A stretch of 64,000 nt of DNA from CADEED01 sp035525785 (GCA_035525785.1 DATLDQ010000021.1:20453-84452); one strand, 5' to 3'; numbered from the stretch's first letter, positions 31,919-40,568 are shown. Notes: generated by a model not told the origin, from the letters alone. Numbers and translations are program-made.

Positions 31919-34048
31919 TCAACCGGGAAGCCGCACCGTGAAGAGCGCGCCCTTCTCGCCAGGAAGGTTCTCCGCCCGGGCCGACCCCCCATGGAACTCG
32001 GCGATCAGCCGCACGATGTAGAGGCCGAGCCCAAAGTGCGGCCTCTTGTCGCTCTCGGATCTGGATTGCCATAGCGATTCGAAGAGCCGCGTGGCGGTTT
32101 CGGGCGGGAGCGGCGGGCCCGGATTGGCGACGGAGAGCTCCAGGTGCTCACCATCGATGCGCAGAACGACGGAGATCGTGGCGCCATCGACACTGAAGTC
32201 CACGGCATTGTCTATGAGCTTGTCGAGCATCTGCACGATGAGGTCGGGCGCGCCGTGCCAGGCGAGCGCCGAAGGCGCCTCGCAGGTGAAGCTCCGGTGA
32301 GGGAAGCCAGTGCCATAGGCAGCGACCGCATCGCGGACCAGCGCGGCCAGGTCGAACTGCTGGCGCTCGCTGTGCGTGATGGCCTCCTCGACGCGCGTCG
32401 CCGCGCCCATCGCCGTGAGAATGGCCCCCAGGCGCTCGCTGCCCTCGCGCGCGCGGGCGATGTATACCTTCGCGGTCTCGGTCTGGGTTTCCGACTCCAG
32501 GTTCTCGAGCGACGAGCGGATGATGGTATTGGGCGTGCGTATCTCGTGCGCCAGCTTGCCGGCCAACGTGCGCAGGTAACCCGTGTACTCGTCGAGGCGG
32601 CCGAGCAGCGAGGAGAAGCTGCGCGACAGGTCGCCGAGCTCGTCCCGGGCTTCGGACTCCGGCAGCACGCGTGCGACGCTGCCCTCACGGCTGAGCGCGG
32701 TCTCGGCGGCTGCGCCCAGGCGCGAGATGCGCAATGTCATCCGGCCTGCGAACCAGAAGGCAGCGACCACGGCGAACAACGTGACGAACAGCGTCAGGTT
32801 CAAGAGCCTCGTGAGCGCGCGGTCGCGCAGCGTCAACCAGCGGTCCGCGGTTTGCGCGAGCTGGATCACGCCGATGACGTTGCGGCCATCGGCGGAAAGG
32901 ATGGGGGCGGCCGCGGCGACGATCACGCTGTTTTCATAACGTCCCGCGAAAAACGCGGTCTCGGCCTTGCCGCGCGATACCCGGCTTGTCAGCTGTTCCG
33001 CGGATTTTTCCCTCTCCGCCTGCGAGACGCGGCGCGGGATGAGCTCCCCATCGAGCAGCAGGCGATACATGCGCGGCAGGAAGCCACGCATGCGCGTGTA
33101 ATCCGTCGGCAGTGCGGGCGCATCGATTCGCGTGAGCACCGCCCCATTGGCGGAAGCCACGGTGAGCTCGACTCCAGGCTGGGAAAACTGACGCAGGTGC
33201 TCGTAGAGGTCAGGGGACGCGGCAATGAGCCGACCCGTCGCGCGCAGATCGGCGACGTCGAGTGTCCCGTAGCTGCGGCGCGTGGCGCCACGCCGGTCGC
33301 GATCATCGATGAGGACGCCGCAGTGCTGGCCGACCATCGTGAGAGGCACGCTCATCTCGAGCACGTAGCCGTCGCGGGTCCGCTGCAGCACCGCGGAAAT
33401 GCGCGCTTCCTCCACGGCCTCCTCGCGGCCGTATTCGCGCGTCTCGATGCGGCGCGCGCGCAGGCGGCCGGTGCCGGTGCCGCTGAAGAACAGGCGCTCC
33501 TGGCTGCCGCGCCGGTCATCGAAAGCCAGCCAGATGCGGTCGCCCATGTTGGCGCCGTCGAGCGGCGCCAGCTCGGAGCTGTCGAAAACCAGCTTGTCGT
33601 CATGCACCAGCAATGCCAGGAACAACCAGCGTTCATGCGTGGCCGCGAGCAGCTGCAGGGAATCATTTCCGGGGCCGGCGACACGCACCAGGTTGCGATT
33701 GTCGAGGTCCCATTCGTCGGAGCGGCCGTCGATCAGCGGCGCGCCGGACAGCACCACCGGCGTGATGTCACCCGCGTGGCCCTTGCCATCGGATGAAGTG
33801 CCCACGGCGGGCAGCGAATCGCCGCGAAACAGCAGCTCCTGCTTTCCGCGCAGCGACCCGGCGATGGTCGTGGTGACCGCGAGCAGCGACTGCTGCTCGC
33901 TCTCGCGCAGCACCGTCTCCATTTCGCGCGCGTACTGGCAGCCGGCCCAGGGCAGCGCCAGCGTAGTCAGGGCGAGCAGCAGTAGTTTGGTGCGCAACCG
34001 GAAGCCGGACAGCGGTCCGACCTTGATGCGCTCAGCGATGCGGCCCAC
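31919..34048 (-). CDS. sensor histidine kinase resembling dedicated-sortase system kinases (PdsS-like)
   Basis: The protein has 709 aa from a GTG at 34048. Membrane segments lie at about residues 20-40 and 425-445. Between them is a large periplasmic part with a CBM9-like segment ('LIDGRSDEWDLDNRNLV...GDRIWLAFDD'). A HAMP-like stretch leads to the H-box 'LAGKLAHEIRTPNTIIRSSL' near residue 500, N-box 'DKLIDNAVDFSVDG' and G-box 'FGLGLYIVRLIAEFHGG'. Length and layout recall the kinase of the proteobacterial dedicated sortase system (TIGR03785 from memory). It follows its response regulator by 21 bp. Confidence 0.78.
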   Translation of the reverse strand: MGRIAERIKVGPLSGFRLRTKLLLLALTTLALPWAGCQYAREMETVLRESEQQSLLAVTTTIAGSLRGKQELLFRGDSLPAVGTSSDGKGHAGDITPVVLSGAPLIDGRSDEWDLDNRNLVRVAGPGNDSLQLLAATHERWLFLALLVHDDKLVFDSSELAPLDGANMGDRIWLAFDDRRGSQERLFFSGTGTGRLRARRIETREYGREEAVEEARISAVLQRTRDGYVLEMSVPLTMVGQHCGVLIDDRDRRGATRRSYGTLDVADLRATGRLIAASPDLYEHLRQFSQPGVELTVASANGAVLTRIDAPALPTDYTRMRGFLPRMYRLLLDGELIPRRVSQAEREKSAEQLTSRVSRGKAETAFFAGRYENSVIVAAAAPILSADGRNVIGVIQLAQTADRWLTLRDRALTRLLNLTLFVTLFAVVAAFWFAGRMTLRISRLGAAAETALSREGSVARVLPESEARDELGDLSRSFSSLLGRLDEYTGYLRTLAGKLAHEIRTPNTIIRSSLENLESETQTETAKVYIARAREGSERLGAILTAMGAATRVEEAITHSERQQFDLAALVRDAVAAYGTGFPHRSFTCEAPSALAWHGAPDLIVQMLDKLIDNAVDFSVDGATISVVLRIDGEHLELSVANPGPPLPPETATRLFESLWQSRSESDKRPHFGLGLYIVRLIAEFHGGSARAENLPGEKGALFTVRLPG

Positions 34049-34069
34049 GGTGCTGTTCCGGTTTCCGTG

Positions 34070-34759
34070 CTATTCGACCCAGCGATAGCCCATGCCGTAG
34101 ACCGTGTGCACGGCATCGAACTTCTCATCGACCTGCTGGAATTTTCGGCGGATGCGCTTGATGTGCGAAGTGATGGTGTTGTCGTCGAGCACCACGTTGG
34201 CCGCGTCCATGAGCTGCTGTCGGTTCTTCACGTGACCGGGATGCTTGGTGAGCGCGTACACGATCCAGAATTCCGTGAGCGACAGCAGCACCACCTGCCC
34301 GTTCCACTCGACCGACATGCGTTCGCCGTCGAGCGTGAGCGCGCCGCGGCGGATGACCTGCTTCTCCTCGGGGGGACGGCGCAACGCATCGACGCGGCGA
34401 AACAGCGCATTCACACGCGCGATGAGATGCGCGAGCGAGAGATCCTTGGTCAGGAAGTCATCGGCGCCCAGACGCAGGCCAGAGACTGCATCGAGCTCGC
34501 TGTCGCGCGCCGTCAGGAAGATGATGGGCAGCTCGGCGGACAGTCCGCGCAGCTCGCGGCAGAGCTCGAAACCACCTTCGGGCTCGTCTTCCAGCGAGAT
34601 GTCGATGACGGCCAGATCGGGCAACCGCGCCGTGAAAGCCGCCATGGCCTCGCGTCGGTTCGGGTAGCCGCGCACGGCGTATCCCTCGCGTGAGAAGGCG
34701 GCGGCGTAGTTGTCACGGATGGCGCGCTCGTCCTCGACGATGGCGATGGTCTTCTTCAT
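34070..34759 (-). CDS. OmpR-family response regulator (PdsR-like)
   Basis: The protein has 229 aa from the ATG at 34759; 15 codons of frame upstream lack a good start. The receiver has acidic residues 'VEDERAIRDNY', phospho-acceptor Asp in 'DLAVIDISLEDE' and Lys in 'DDFLTKDLSL'. The C-terminal winged helix has 'LSLTEFWIVYALTKHPGHVKNRQQLMDAAN...DDNTITSHIKRIRRKFQ...YGMGYRW'. The spelling 'DDNTITSHIKRIRRKF' matches regulators I know from dedicated sortase systems (TIGR03787 from memory). It pairs with the kinase downstream. No sortase gene is seen in the window. Confidence 0.85.
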   Translation of the reverse strand: MKKTIAIVEDERAIRDNYAAAFSREGYAVRGYPNRREAMAAFTARLPDLAVIDISLEDEPEGGFELCRELRGLSAELPIIFLTARDSELDAVSGLRLGADDFLTKDLSLAHLIARVNALFRRVDALRRPPEEKQVIRRGALTLDGERMSVEWNGQVVLLSLTEFWIVYALTKHPGHVKNRQQLMDAANVVLDDNTITSHIKRIRRKFQQVDEKFDAVHTVYGMGYRWVE

Positions 34760-34801
34760 GCGCGAAGTGTAAGCGACCCGCCACGGGCCTTGGGGGCCGG
34801 C

Positions 34802-34817
34802 CACATTTGGTCACATT
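34802..34817. promoter_or_regulatory. tandem CACATT repeats upstream of the response regulator
   Basis: CACATT occurs at 34802-34807 and 34812-34817, a 10-bp step in the divergent region between the regulator gene and a small plus-strand gene. OmpR-type regulators bind such direct repeats on one face of the helix. This is a candidate binding site of the adjacent regulator. Confidence 0.35.
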
Positions 34818-34902
34818 CCTCCGCCAGCGCGCCATCAACGCGCCACGGGGCAGCCCTCGGTCGCGCGCGAAATGTCTCCCAGGCCACCACCCCGGAGCAG
34901 AC

Positions 34903-35076
34903 ATGAACGAGAAGACCTATGCCGCCGCGCAGTTCGGATCACAGCCCGGCGAGCGCTGGCGCCGCTTCCTCGAGCGCATCGGCACGCGCAGCAACGACTT
35001 CGGCACGCGGCTATCGCGCGCGCGGTTCGTCTATCTGCATCGGCGTGAAACGCACACGCATTGGTTGCCGCTATGA
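34903..35076 (+). CDS. small basic hypothetical protein
   Basis: The protein has 57 aa from an ATG at 34903 with CGGAG 6 nt upstream. It is rich in Arg and aromatic residues ('RWRRFLERIGTRSNDFGTRLSRARFVYLHRRE'), with no signal or membrane segment. Its stop overlaps the ATG of the next tiny gene (ATGA), so both are translated together. They are divergent from the response regulator and probably share its control region. Confidence 0.55.
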   Translation: MNEKTYAAAQFGSQPGERWRRFLERIGTRSNDFGTRLSRARFVYLHRRETHTHWLPL

Positions 35077-35189
35077 GTGCGCCACCGCCGGATGAAGAAA
35101 AGAACCCGGAGTATGACGACGAAAGTTATCTGCAGTGGGTAGCGCTCGTGGTGCTGCTGGCGTGCTGGCTGGCCGAGGCCTATGTGTAG
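35073..35189 (+). CDS. tiny membrane protein
   Basis: The protein has 38 aa from the ATG at 35073, overlapping the stop of the preceding gene. An acidic, proline-rich first half ('PPPDEEKNPEYDDE') is followed by a hydrophobic helix ('WVALVVLLACWLAEAYV') ending at the C-terminus, a single-span inner-membrane protein. Function is unknown. Confidence 0.5.
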   Translation: MSAPPPDEEKNPEYDDESYLQWVALVVLLACWLAEAYV

Positions 35190-35274
35190 GCGGCGCCGGG
35201 GAAGGATTGGCCGTGAGGCGTCACTCGCGGGTTCACGTCACGGCCGATTCCCCATCCCCGGCACCATTCGAACT

Positions 35275-35649
35275 TCAATCGACCGGCTGCACCTCGAGCG
35301 CGGTCACGCCGGATCTCTGGGCAGACGCCAGCACCTGGGCGACGTTCTCGTAGCGCGCGCGTCTGTCAGGAACGATTTTCACGCGCGGCGGACGCATGGC
35401 CGCCGCGGCTTCGCGCAGCTTCTGGTCGAGGACCCGGCGCGACACGCTCTCGCCGTTCCAGTACAACTGTCCGTCGAAATCTATGTTCACCGTAATGGCG
35501 GCCGATGGCAGTCCCGGCACCCCGTGTGGCAGATTGAGTTTCACGGCGTGGGTGGCGACGGGCAGGGTGAAGATCAGCATCACCAGCAGTACCAGCAGCA
35601 CGTCGATGAGTGGCGTGGCGTTCAATTGCGGCTCGGCGAGGGTAGTCAT
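35275..35649 (-). CDS. ExbD/TolR-family biopolymer transport protein
   Basis: The protein has 124 aa, with AGGAGG before the ATG at 35649. The N-terminal segment 'LNATPLIDVLLVLLVMLIFTLPV' contains the conserved membrane Asp of ExbD/TolR, followed by a periplasmic domain of about 85 residues ('VNIDFDGQLYWNGESV'). ExbD works with ExbB/TolQ and TonB/TolA to use the proton gradient. No exbB or tolQ is next to it in this window, which is unusual. Confidence 0.85.
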   Translation of the reverse strand: MTTLAEPQLNATPLIDVLLVLLVMLIFTLPVATHAVKLNLPHGVPGLPSAAITVNIDFDGQLYWNGESVSRRVLDQKLREAAAAMRPPRVKIVPDRRARYENVAQVLASAQRSGVTALEVQPVD

Positions 35650-35717
35650 GCGCGACCTCCTTGGAAGGCATAACGCCTGAACCCGCGCTGCGGGGTTCGA
35701 GCAGGGGAAATCGTCAG

Positions 35718-36005
35718 ATGTACGCCGATCCGAAGTTCCGCGAGCTTTCCATCGAAGCCGTCACGCTGCTCAACGAGGGCAGGGTAATCGACGCCATCAA
35801 GTCCGTGCGGCAGACCGAGGGTCTCGGCCTCAAGGAAGCCAAGGGGCGGGTGGACGCCTATCTGTCCCGCGAACCGATGCTGCGCGCCCAGATCGAGCTG
35901 CGGCAGCGAGCCGCGCGCCGCAAATTCTTCCTGTGGTTCCTGCTCGTCGATCTCGTGATCGCCGCGGTGGTCGTCTACTGGATGCTCTACCGGAACCGCG
36001 CCTGA
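35718..36005 (+). CDS. membrane protein with L7/L12 C-terminal-like segment
   Basis: The protein has 95 aa from the ATG at 35718. Residues of about 15-45 read 'EAVTLLNEGRVIDAIKSVRQTEGLGLKEAKGRVDAYL', very like the C-terminal domain of ribosomal protein L7/L12, and are followed by a membrane helix (about 68-90) with an inside-positive end. Proteins of this mix are found in many bacteria without a known role. Its TGA overlaps the ATG of the next gene (TGATG). Confidence 0.7.
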   Translation: MYADPKFRELSIEAVTLLNEGRVIDAIKSVRQTEGLGLKEAKGRVDAYLSREPMLRAQIELRQRAARRKFFLWFLLVDLVIAAVVVYWMLYRNRA

Positions 36006-36640
36006 TGCTGCTGATCGGGATGTTCGACTCGCCGTTCGTGCGACGAGTCGCAGTCACGCTGAAGTTGTTGGACATCGAGTTCGAACACGCGAACTGGTCC
36101 GTCGGCAAGGATTTCGACCGCATCCGCGATTTCAACCCGCTTGGCAGGGTGCCGACCCTGGTGCTGCCGGGTGGTGAGGCCTTGTTCGAATCGGCGGCCA
36201 TTCTCGACCATCTGGACGAACTGGTCGGTCCGGAGCGTGCGCTCCTGCCCGCATCGGGACCGGATCGCCGGCAGGCGTTGAATCTCATGGCCATGGCGAC
36301 CGGCGCCGCGGAAAAAGGCGTGCACCAGCTGTACGAGCGGGTGTTCCGGCCCGAAGCGAAGCGCCATCAACCGTGGCTGGACCGGCTGGGCTTGCAGATG
36401 ACCGCCGCGCTCGGCGCCATCGACCGCTACATGGGCGAAAGGCAGGCACAGTGGCTGGTGGGCAAGCGCATGACCCAGGCGGACATCACGGCCGTATGCG
36501 CCTTCACCTTCCTCAACGATGCGTTGCGCGTGGCCGCGGACGCGGCCTTGCTCCAGTCGCTGGCCGCGCTGGCGGCGCGCTGCGAGGCCATGCCGGCGTT
36601 CGTCGCAACGCGCGAGCGGTTCACTGCGCCAGGTAGCTAG
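36005..36640 (+). CDS. glutathione S-transferase family protein
   Basis: The protein has 211 aa. The N-terminal thioredoxin-like domain starts 'LLIGMFDSPFVRRVAVTLKLLDIEFEH' (Ser in the catalytic position) and contains 'NPLGRVPTLVLPGGEALFESAAILDHL', the glutathione-binding cis-Pro and Glu-Ser pair. A helical C-terminal domain follows. The start overlaps the preceding small gene, so co-translation is likely. The substrate is unknown. It meets the acyl-CoA dehydrogenase gene at a shared CTAG. Confidence 0.88.
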   Translation: MLLIGMFDSPFVRRVAVTLKLLDIEFEHANWSVGKDFDRIRDFNPLGRVPTLVLPGGEALFESAAILDHLDELVGPERALLPASGPDRRQALNLMAMATGAAEKGVHQLYERVFRPEAKRHQPWLDRLGLQMTAALGAIDRYMGERQAQWLVGKRMTQADITAVCAFTFLNDALRVAADAALLQSLAALAARCEAMPAFVATRERFTAPGS

Positions 36641-37794
36641 AAGGCGTTGATCCCGGTGAGCTCGCGGCCGATCGTTAGCTGGTGGATCGTCTCCGTGCCC
36701 TCGTACGTGATCACGCTCTCGAGGTTGAGCGCGTGGCGTATCGGCACGTACTCGGCGCTGATGCCAGCCCCGCCCAGCATGTCGCGGCAATCACGCGCGA
36801 TGTCGAGCGCCATGCGGCAGTTGTTCCACTTGGCCAGGGAGACCTGCGAAGGCTGCATCTGGCCTTGGTCCTTGAGCCGGCCGAGCTGGTGCGAGAGCAA
36901 TTGCGCAAGAGTGATCTGGCGCGCCATCTCCGCAAGGCGCACTTGTATGGTCTGCGTCGCCGCGAGCGGGCGGCCAAACAACTCGCGCGTCTTCGTGTAG
37001 TCGATGAGCTGGGCAAGGCAGGCCTGGGCCGCGCCGATCACGCCCCAGGTGATGCCGTAGCGCGCCTGCGTGAGGCAGGACAGCGGGCCTTTCAATCCCT
37101 TGACGTTCGGCAGCAGGTTGGCTTCGGGCACGATCACGTTGTCGAAGAACAGCGAGGACGTCACCGACGCGCGCAACGAGAACTTGCGTTCGATCTCGGG
37201 CGCGGAGAAACCCTGCATCCCCTTCTCGACGATGAATCCGCGGATGCCGTCTTCCGTCATGGCCCAGCAGATGCACAGATCGGCGATGGCGCCGTTCGTG
37301 ATCCACATCTTCGCGCCATTGATGACCCAGTCGCCGCCCTTCCTGACGGCGCGGGTCTTCATGTTCGACGGGTCGGATCCGCCATGCGGCTCGGTGAGGC
37401 CGAAGCAGCCTATCTTCGTGCCGCGCGCCATCTCGGGGAGCCAGCGTTGCTTCTGCTCTTCGCTGCCGAACGCGTAGATGGGATACATGCACAGCGAGCT
37501 CTGCACGGAGACGAAGCTGCGGATGCCGGAGTCGCCACGCTCGAGCTCCTGGCAGATGAGGCCGTAGGACACGGCGTTCAAGCCGGCGCAGTCATATCCC
37601 TGGATCGACGAGCCTAACAAGCCAAGATCCGCGAGCTCGGGGATGAGCTCCTTGGGGAAGTGATGCTTCTCGAAGCAGTCCTGGATGACAGGAAGCACGC
37701 GTTCGTCCACGAAGCGGCCGACGGAATCCTGCACCGCGCGCTCGTCTTCGGTGAGCAGTCCGCGCACATCGTACAGATCGAGGGGATTCAACAT
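36637..37794 (-). CDS. gcdH: acyl-CoA dehydrogenase, glutaryl-CoA dehydrogenase type
   Basis: The protein has 385 aa. It contains the acyl-CoA dehydrogenase FAD motifs 'IGCFGLTEPHGGSDPSNMKTRAV' and 'WVINGAKMWITNG', and the catalytic glutamate region 'LESVITYEGTETIHQLTIGRELTG'. The sequence and length fit glutaryl-CoA dehydrogenase (oxidation and decarboxylation of glutaryl-CoA to crotonyl-CoA in lysine and tryptophan breakdown). Other acyl-CoA dehydrogenases remain possible. Its stop codon overlaps that of the convergent GST gene. Confidence 0.85.
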   Translation of the reverse strand: MLNPLDLYDVRGLLTEDERAVQDSVGRFVDERVLPVIQDCFEKHHFPKELIPELADLGLLGSSIQGYDCAGLNAVSYGLICQELERGDSGIRSFVSVQSSLCMYPIYAFGSEEQKQRWLPEMARGTKIGCFGLTEPHGGSDPSNMKTRAVRKGGDWVINGAKMWITNGAIADLCICWAMTEDGIRGFIVEKGMQGFSAPEIERKFSLRASVTSSLFFDNVIVPEANLLPNVKGLKGPLSCLTQARYGITWGVIGAAQACLAQLIDYTKTRELFGRPLAATQTIQVRLAEMARQITLAQLLSHQLGRLKDQGQMQPSQVSLAKWNNCRMALDIARDCRDMLGGAGISAEYVPIRHALNLESVITYEGTETIHQLTIGRELTGINAF

Positions 37795-37809
37795 GAGGGG
37801 ATGATACCC

Positions 37810-38277
37810 CTAGTAGGCGATGCCAAGCCTGCGGTACAGGTGCCCCAGCAGCCACAGCGGTCCGATGAGCAGGAACTGGATGTCCTTCATGAATGACGGC
37901 CGCTTGCCTTCGATGGCGTGACCGATGAACTGCCCGATCCAGCCGATGACGAAGATCACGAGGCACGTGAGCCAGAGTGGCCATGACAGTGTGTCAAGCC
38001 AGCTCACGATGTACAAAAGCGTACCGAGCCCGATGGCGGCGCCGATGCCGAGCGGAACGGAAAGCGTGAAGTAGTAGATCACGGCGGCCGCGACGAACAG
38101 CGTGGCGATGTTCAGCCACGGAGATATGTGCGCCACGAAACCGGGAACCGGTATCGCCCAGAGAAACCCGATCACCGTCATGACGATCGGCGGCACGCAA
38201 ATGATGTGCAACAGCTCGTTGCGCGGGTTGCTGTGGCTCTCGCCATATTCACCGAACCACTGCTCGACGGTGCGCAT
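37810..38277 (-). CDS. DUF962/Mpo1-like membrane protein
   Basis: The protein has 155 aa from the ATG at 38277; the open frame upstream overlaps the divergent thioesterase gene. It begins 'VEQWFGEYGESHSNPRNELLHIICVP', the His/Asn pattern of the DUF962/Mpo1 family, and then has four hydrophobic segments. The yeast member Mpo1 is a 2-hydroxy fatty acid dioxygenase that uses Fe2+; the same reaction is possible here. It lies 16 bp after the acyl-CoA dehydrogenase start, on the same strand. Confidence 0.85.
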   Translation of the reverse strand: MRTVEQWFGEYGESHSNPRNELLHIICVPPIVMTVIGFLWAIPVPGFVAHISPWLNIATLFVAAAVIYYFTLSVPLGIGAAIGLGTLLYIVSWLDTLSWPLWLTCLVIFVIGWIGQFIGHAIEGKRPSFMKDIQFLLIGPLWLLGHLYRRLGIAY

Positions 38278-38338
38278 GGCGCGAAAAACTACGCCGCTCC
38301 TGCATACTTCGCAACAAACAACCTCCCAGGGAATGGAA

Positions 38339-38863
38339 ATGCCGTTGCTGCAGCGTTTCATGCGCTTCATGTCGAACAGCAGGATCGTGCCGGATGCCCG
38401 ACTGCTCGAGTGGTATCCACCTTTCCGTCCCATGCGGATCAAGGTCGTCGAGATCAGCAATGAGTGGCGCCACGTGCGCATACGCCTGCCGCTGAACGCG
38501 ATGTCGCGCAATCCGGGAGGCGTGATGTTTGGCGGGTACCAGGCCGCGCTCGCCGACCCGATCGCCGCGTTGGCTTGCGCCCGGGTATTCCCGGGTCATT
38601 CGGTGTGGACCCGCGCCATGGCCATATCCTTCGAGCACGGCGGAAATTCCGACCTCGAGATGCGTTTTTCTCTTACTCATGAGCAGGAGAGGGCAATTAG
38701 CATCGAGCTCGAACGAGACGGTCGGTCAACGCCGACATTTGAATACGGCTACTTCCGCAGCGATGGTGTGCGCTGCACGGTCGTACGCAACACGGTGGCG
38801 ATTCGGCCGCGCGGCTACCAGCGCGCGACGACTCCGCCGGCCTCTCCCGAAAACGTGGAGTAA
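38339..38863 (+). CDS. DUF4442 hotdog-fold thioesterase-like protein
   Basis: The protein has 174 aa from the ATG at 38339 (an ATG two codons earlier is too close to the AGGGA site). The pattern 'MRIKVVEISNEWRHVRIRLPLNAMSRNPGGVMFGGYQAALADPIAAL' is that of the PaaI/DUF4442 hotdog family of acyl-CoA thioesterases, with the Asn-x-x-Gly and Asp-containing helix. The substrate is unknown. The next gene follows after 85 bp. Confidence 0.8.
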   Translation: MPLLQRFMRFMSNSRIVPDARLLEWYPPFRPMRIKVVEISNEWRHVRIRLPLNAMSRNPGGVMFGGYQAALADPIAALACARVFPGHSVWTRAMAISFEHGGNSDLEMRFSLTHEQERAISIELERDGRSTPTFEYGYFRSDGVRCTVVRNTVAIRPRGYQRATTPPASPENVE

Positions 38864-38948
38864 TCGCCGAGTGAGAACTGGCGCACAGAAAACGAGTTCA
38901 TTCGGCGTTCAGATGCACGCCGCGAAGATGACCCGCAAGGAGAACTGC

Positions 38949-39626
38949 ATGAAATCGACGTTGATCAAAGGCACATTGTTAGCGCTCGCGGCTTCCCTCA
39001 CGGTCGCAGGATGCACCACCACGGATGCGTACACCGGCGACAAGAAGGTGAACAAGGCATCCAAGGGCGCGGGCATCGGCGCGCTCGCTGGCGCGGTGCT
39101 CGGCGCCGCCACAGGCGACAACTCCAAGGAACGCCGCAAGCGCGCGCTGATCGGCGCGGGCGTGGGTGCGCTCACGGGCGCCGGCGTCGGTGCCTACATG
39201 GACCGCCAGGAAGCCAAACTGCGCGCGCAGCTGCAGGGCACGGGCGTGTCGGTCACTCGCAATGGCAACGACCTCGTCCTCAACATGCCGGGCAACATCA
39301 CGTTCAAGACGGCCAGCGCCGACCTGAATGCAAACTTCTTCCAGGTGCTCGACTCGGTGACCCTGGTACTCAAGGAGTTCGACAAGACGCTCATCGACGT
39401 CGACGGCCATACCGACAGCGATGGCAGCGACAGCTACAACCTGCAGCTATCGCAGCAGCGCGCCAACTCGGTGGGCAGCTACCTGCAGTCGCACGGTGTA
39501 AACAGCCAGCGCATCGTCGCGGTAGGCAAGGGCGAAGCGAGTCCCATCGCCAGCAACACATCGGCCGACGGCAAACAGCAGAACCGTCGCGTGGAGTTGC
39601 GATTGCAGCCGATCACCGAAGGCTGA
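38949..39626 (+). CDS. OmpA-family lipoprotein with glycine zipper
   Basis: The protein has 225 aa from the ATG at 38949. A lipoprotein signal ends in 'TVAGC'. Residues 40-95 are a glycine-zipper membrane segment ('GAGIGALAGAVLGAATGDN...GAGVGALTGAGVGAYMD'). The C-terminal half is an OmpA domain that binds peptidoglycan ('VDVDGHTDSDGSDSYNLQLSQQRANSVGSYL...VGKGEASPIASN...RRVELRL'). It resembles YiaD-like proteins. It links outer membrane and wall. A terminator follows. Confidence 0.88.
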   Translation: MKSTLIKGTLLALAASLTVAGCTTTDAYTGDKKVNKASKGAGIGALAGAVLGAATGDNSKERRKRALIGAGVGALTGAGVGAYMDRQEAKLRAQLQGTGVSVTRNGNDLVLNMPGNITFKTASADLNANFFQVLDSVTLVLKEFDKTLIDVDGHTDSDGSDSYNLQLSQQRANSVGSYLQSHGVNSQRIVAVGKGEASPIASNTSADGKQQNRRVELRLQPITEG

Positions 39627-39652
39627 GCGCTTCGCAAACGCACGCCACTCTG

Positions 39653-39682
39653 ACGGCGGCCTTTCGGGGCCGCCGTTCGTTT
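39653..39682 (+). terminator. intrinsic terminator after the OmpA lipoprotein
   Basis: ACGGCGGCC (39653-39661) pairs with GGCCGCCGT (39668-39676), followed by TCGTTTC. It lies between convergent genes. Confidence 0.7.
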
Positions 39683-40512
39683 CAGGGTTTCACGCCTGAA
39701 ACAATCGGTACATGCCAGACCGCATAGTGATCCGGATTCTCGATACTCGCGATGATTTCATTGAAGTGCTGACGCACTAGCGCCGGCGGAAAATCCGCCG
39801 TCGACAGGGCCTGCACATAGCCGTCGCGCCAGGCGGTGATGATGTCCGCGAAGACCCGGCGGGGGACCCGCAACGTGTCGACCACCACGTAATCGACGCG
39901 CACATCCTTGAGGCCTGCGGCGCGCATCAAGGTCCACGCCTTCCGCCCGATGCGAGAGTCGGTTCCGGTTCGTTCCGCGAACTCCACGGGTCCCTTGCGC
40001 CAGAAGACGTCCGGGTCCAGCGGCCCAGACATCATGTGGAGCATGGAGTAGTCCTCAGCCAGCACGTGCACGTGTCCGCCCGGCTTGGTCACGCGCACCA
40101 GCTCCGCGAGGATCCGGTCGACGTGCGGCACGGACTGCACCATGTGTCGATTGGCCACGAGATCGAACGAATTGTCCGGCTGCGCAAGGCGGTAGGCGTC
40201 GCCGGTTTCGAATCGAAGGCGGGGCGCCAGGGCGCCGTGCTTGGCGCGCGCGACCTCGACGGAAGCCTCGAGAAGCTCTATTCCCAGCACCTGCGCTTCC
40301 GGCAGGTGCCCGGCCACGCGCGCGCTGAATTCACCCGTGCCGGCGCCCACGTCGAGCACGCGCGCATTGCGCGACAAGCGGTAGAAGTTGAGCAGGGATT
40401 TTTCCTGGGGCCATATGGCGTCGATCTGGGCGGCCAAGGTCCGCACCATCGACTCGTCGGCCATCTGCGCTCCCTGCGGGTTCAGGTCTTTGACAGTCAT
40501 TGTCTGGCTCAT
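39682..40512 (-). CDS. class I SAM-dependent methyltransferase
   Basis: The protein has 276 aa from the ATG at 40512. The Rossmann-fold motif I reads 'ARVLDVGAGTGEFSARVAGHL', with 'VLGIELLEASVEVARAKHG' (SAM ribose-binding acid) and 'DNSFDLVANRHMVQSVPHVDRILAELVRVTKPGGHVHV', as in small-molecule (type 11/25) methyltransferases. The acceptor is unknown. A short overlap with the preceding region is not seen; it sits between the OmpA lipoprotein and rpoH. Confidence 0.82.
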   Translation of the reverse strand: MSQTMTVKDLNPQGAQMADESMVRTLAAQIDAIWPQEKSLLNFYRLSRNARVLDVGAGTGEFSARVAGHLPEAQVLGIELLEASVEVARAKHGALAPRLRFETGDAYRLAQPDNSFDLVANRHMVQSVPHVDRILAELVRVTKPGGHVHVLAEDYSMLHMMSGPLDPDVFWRKGPVEFAERTGTDSRIGRKAWTLMRAAGLKDVRVDYVVVDTLRVPRRVFADIITAWRDGYVQALSTADFPPALVRQHFNEIIASIENPDHYAVWHVPIVSGVKP

Positions 40513-40568
40513 CACCGGGATTTATCCACGCGCACCGCTGTGCCGGGTTCAGTAAAACTTAGCATCGG

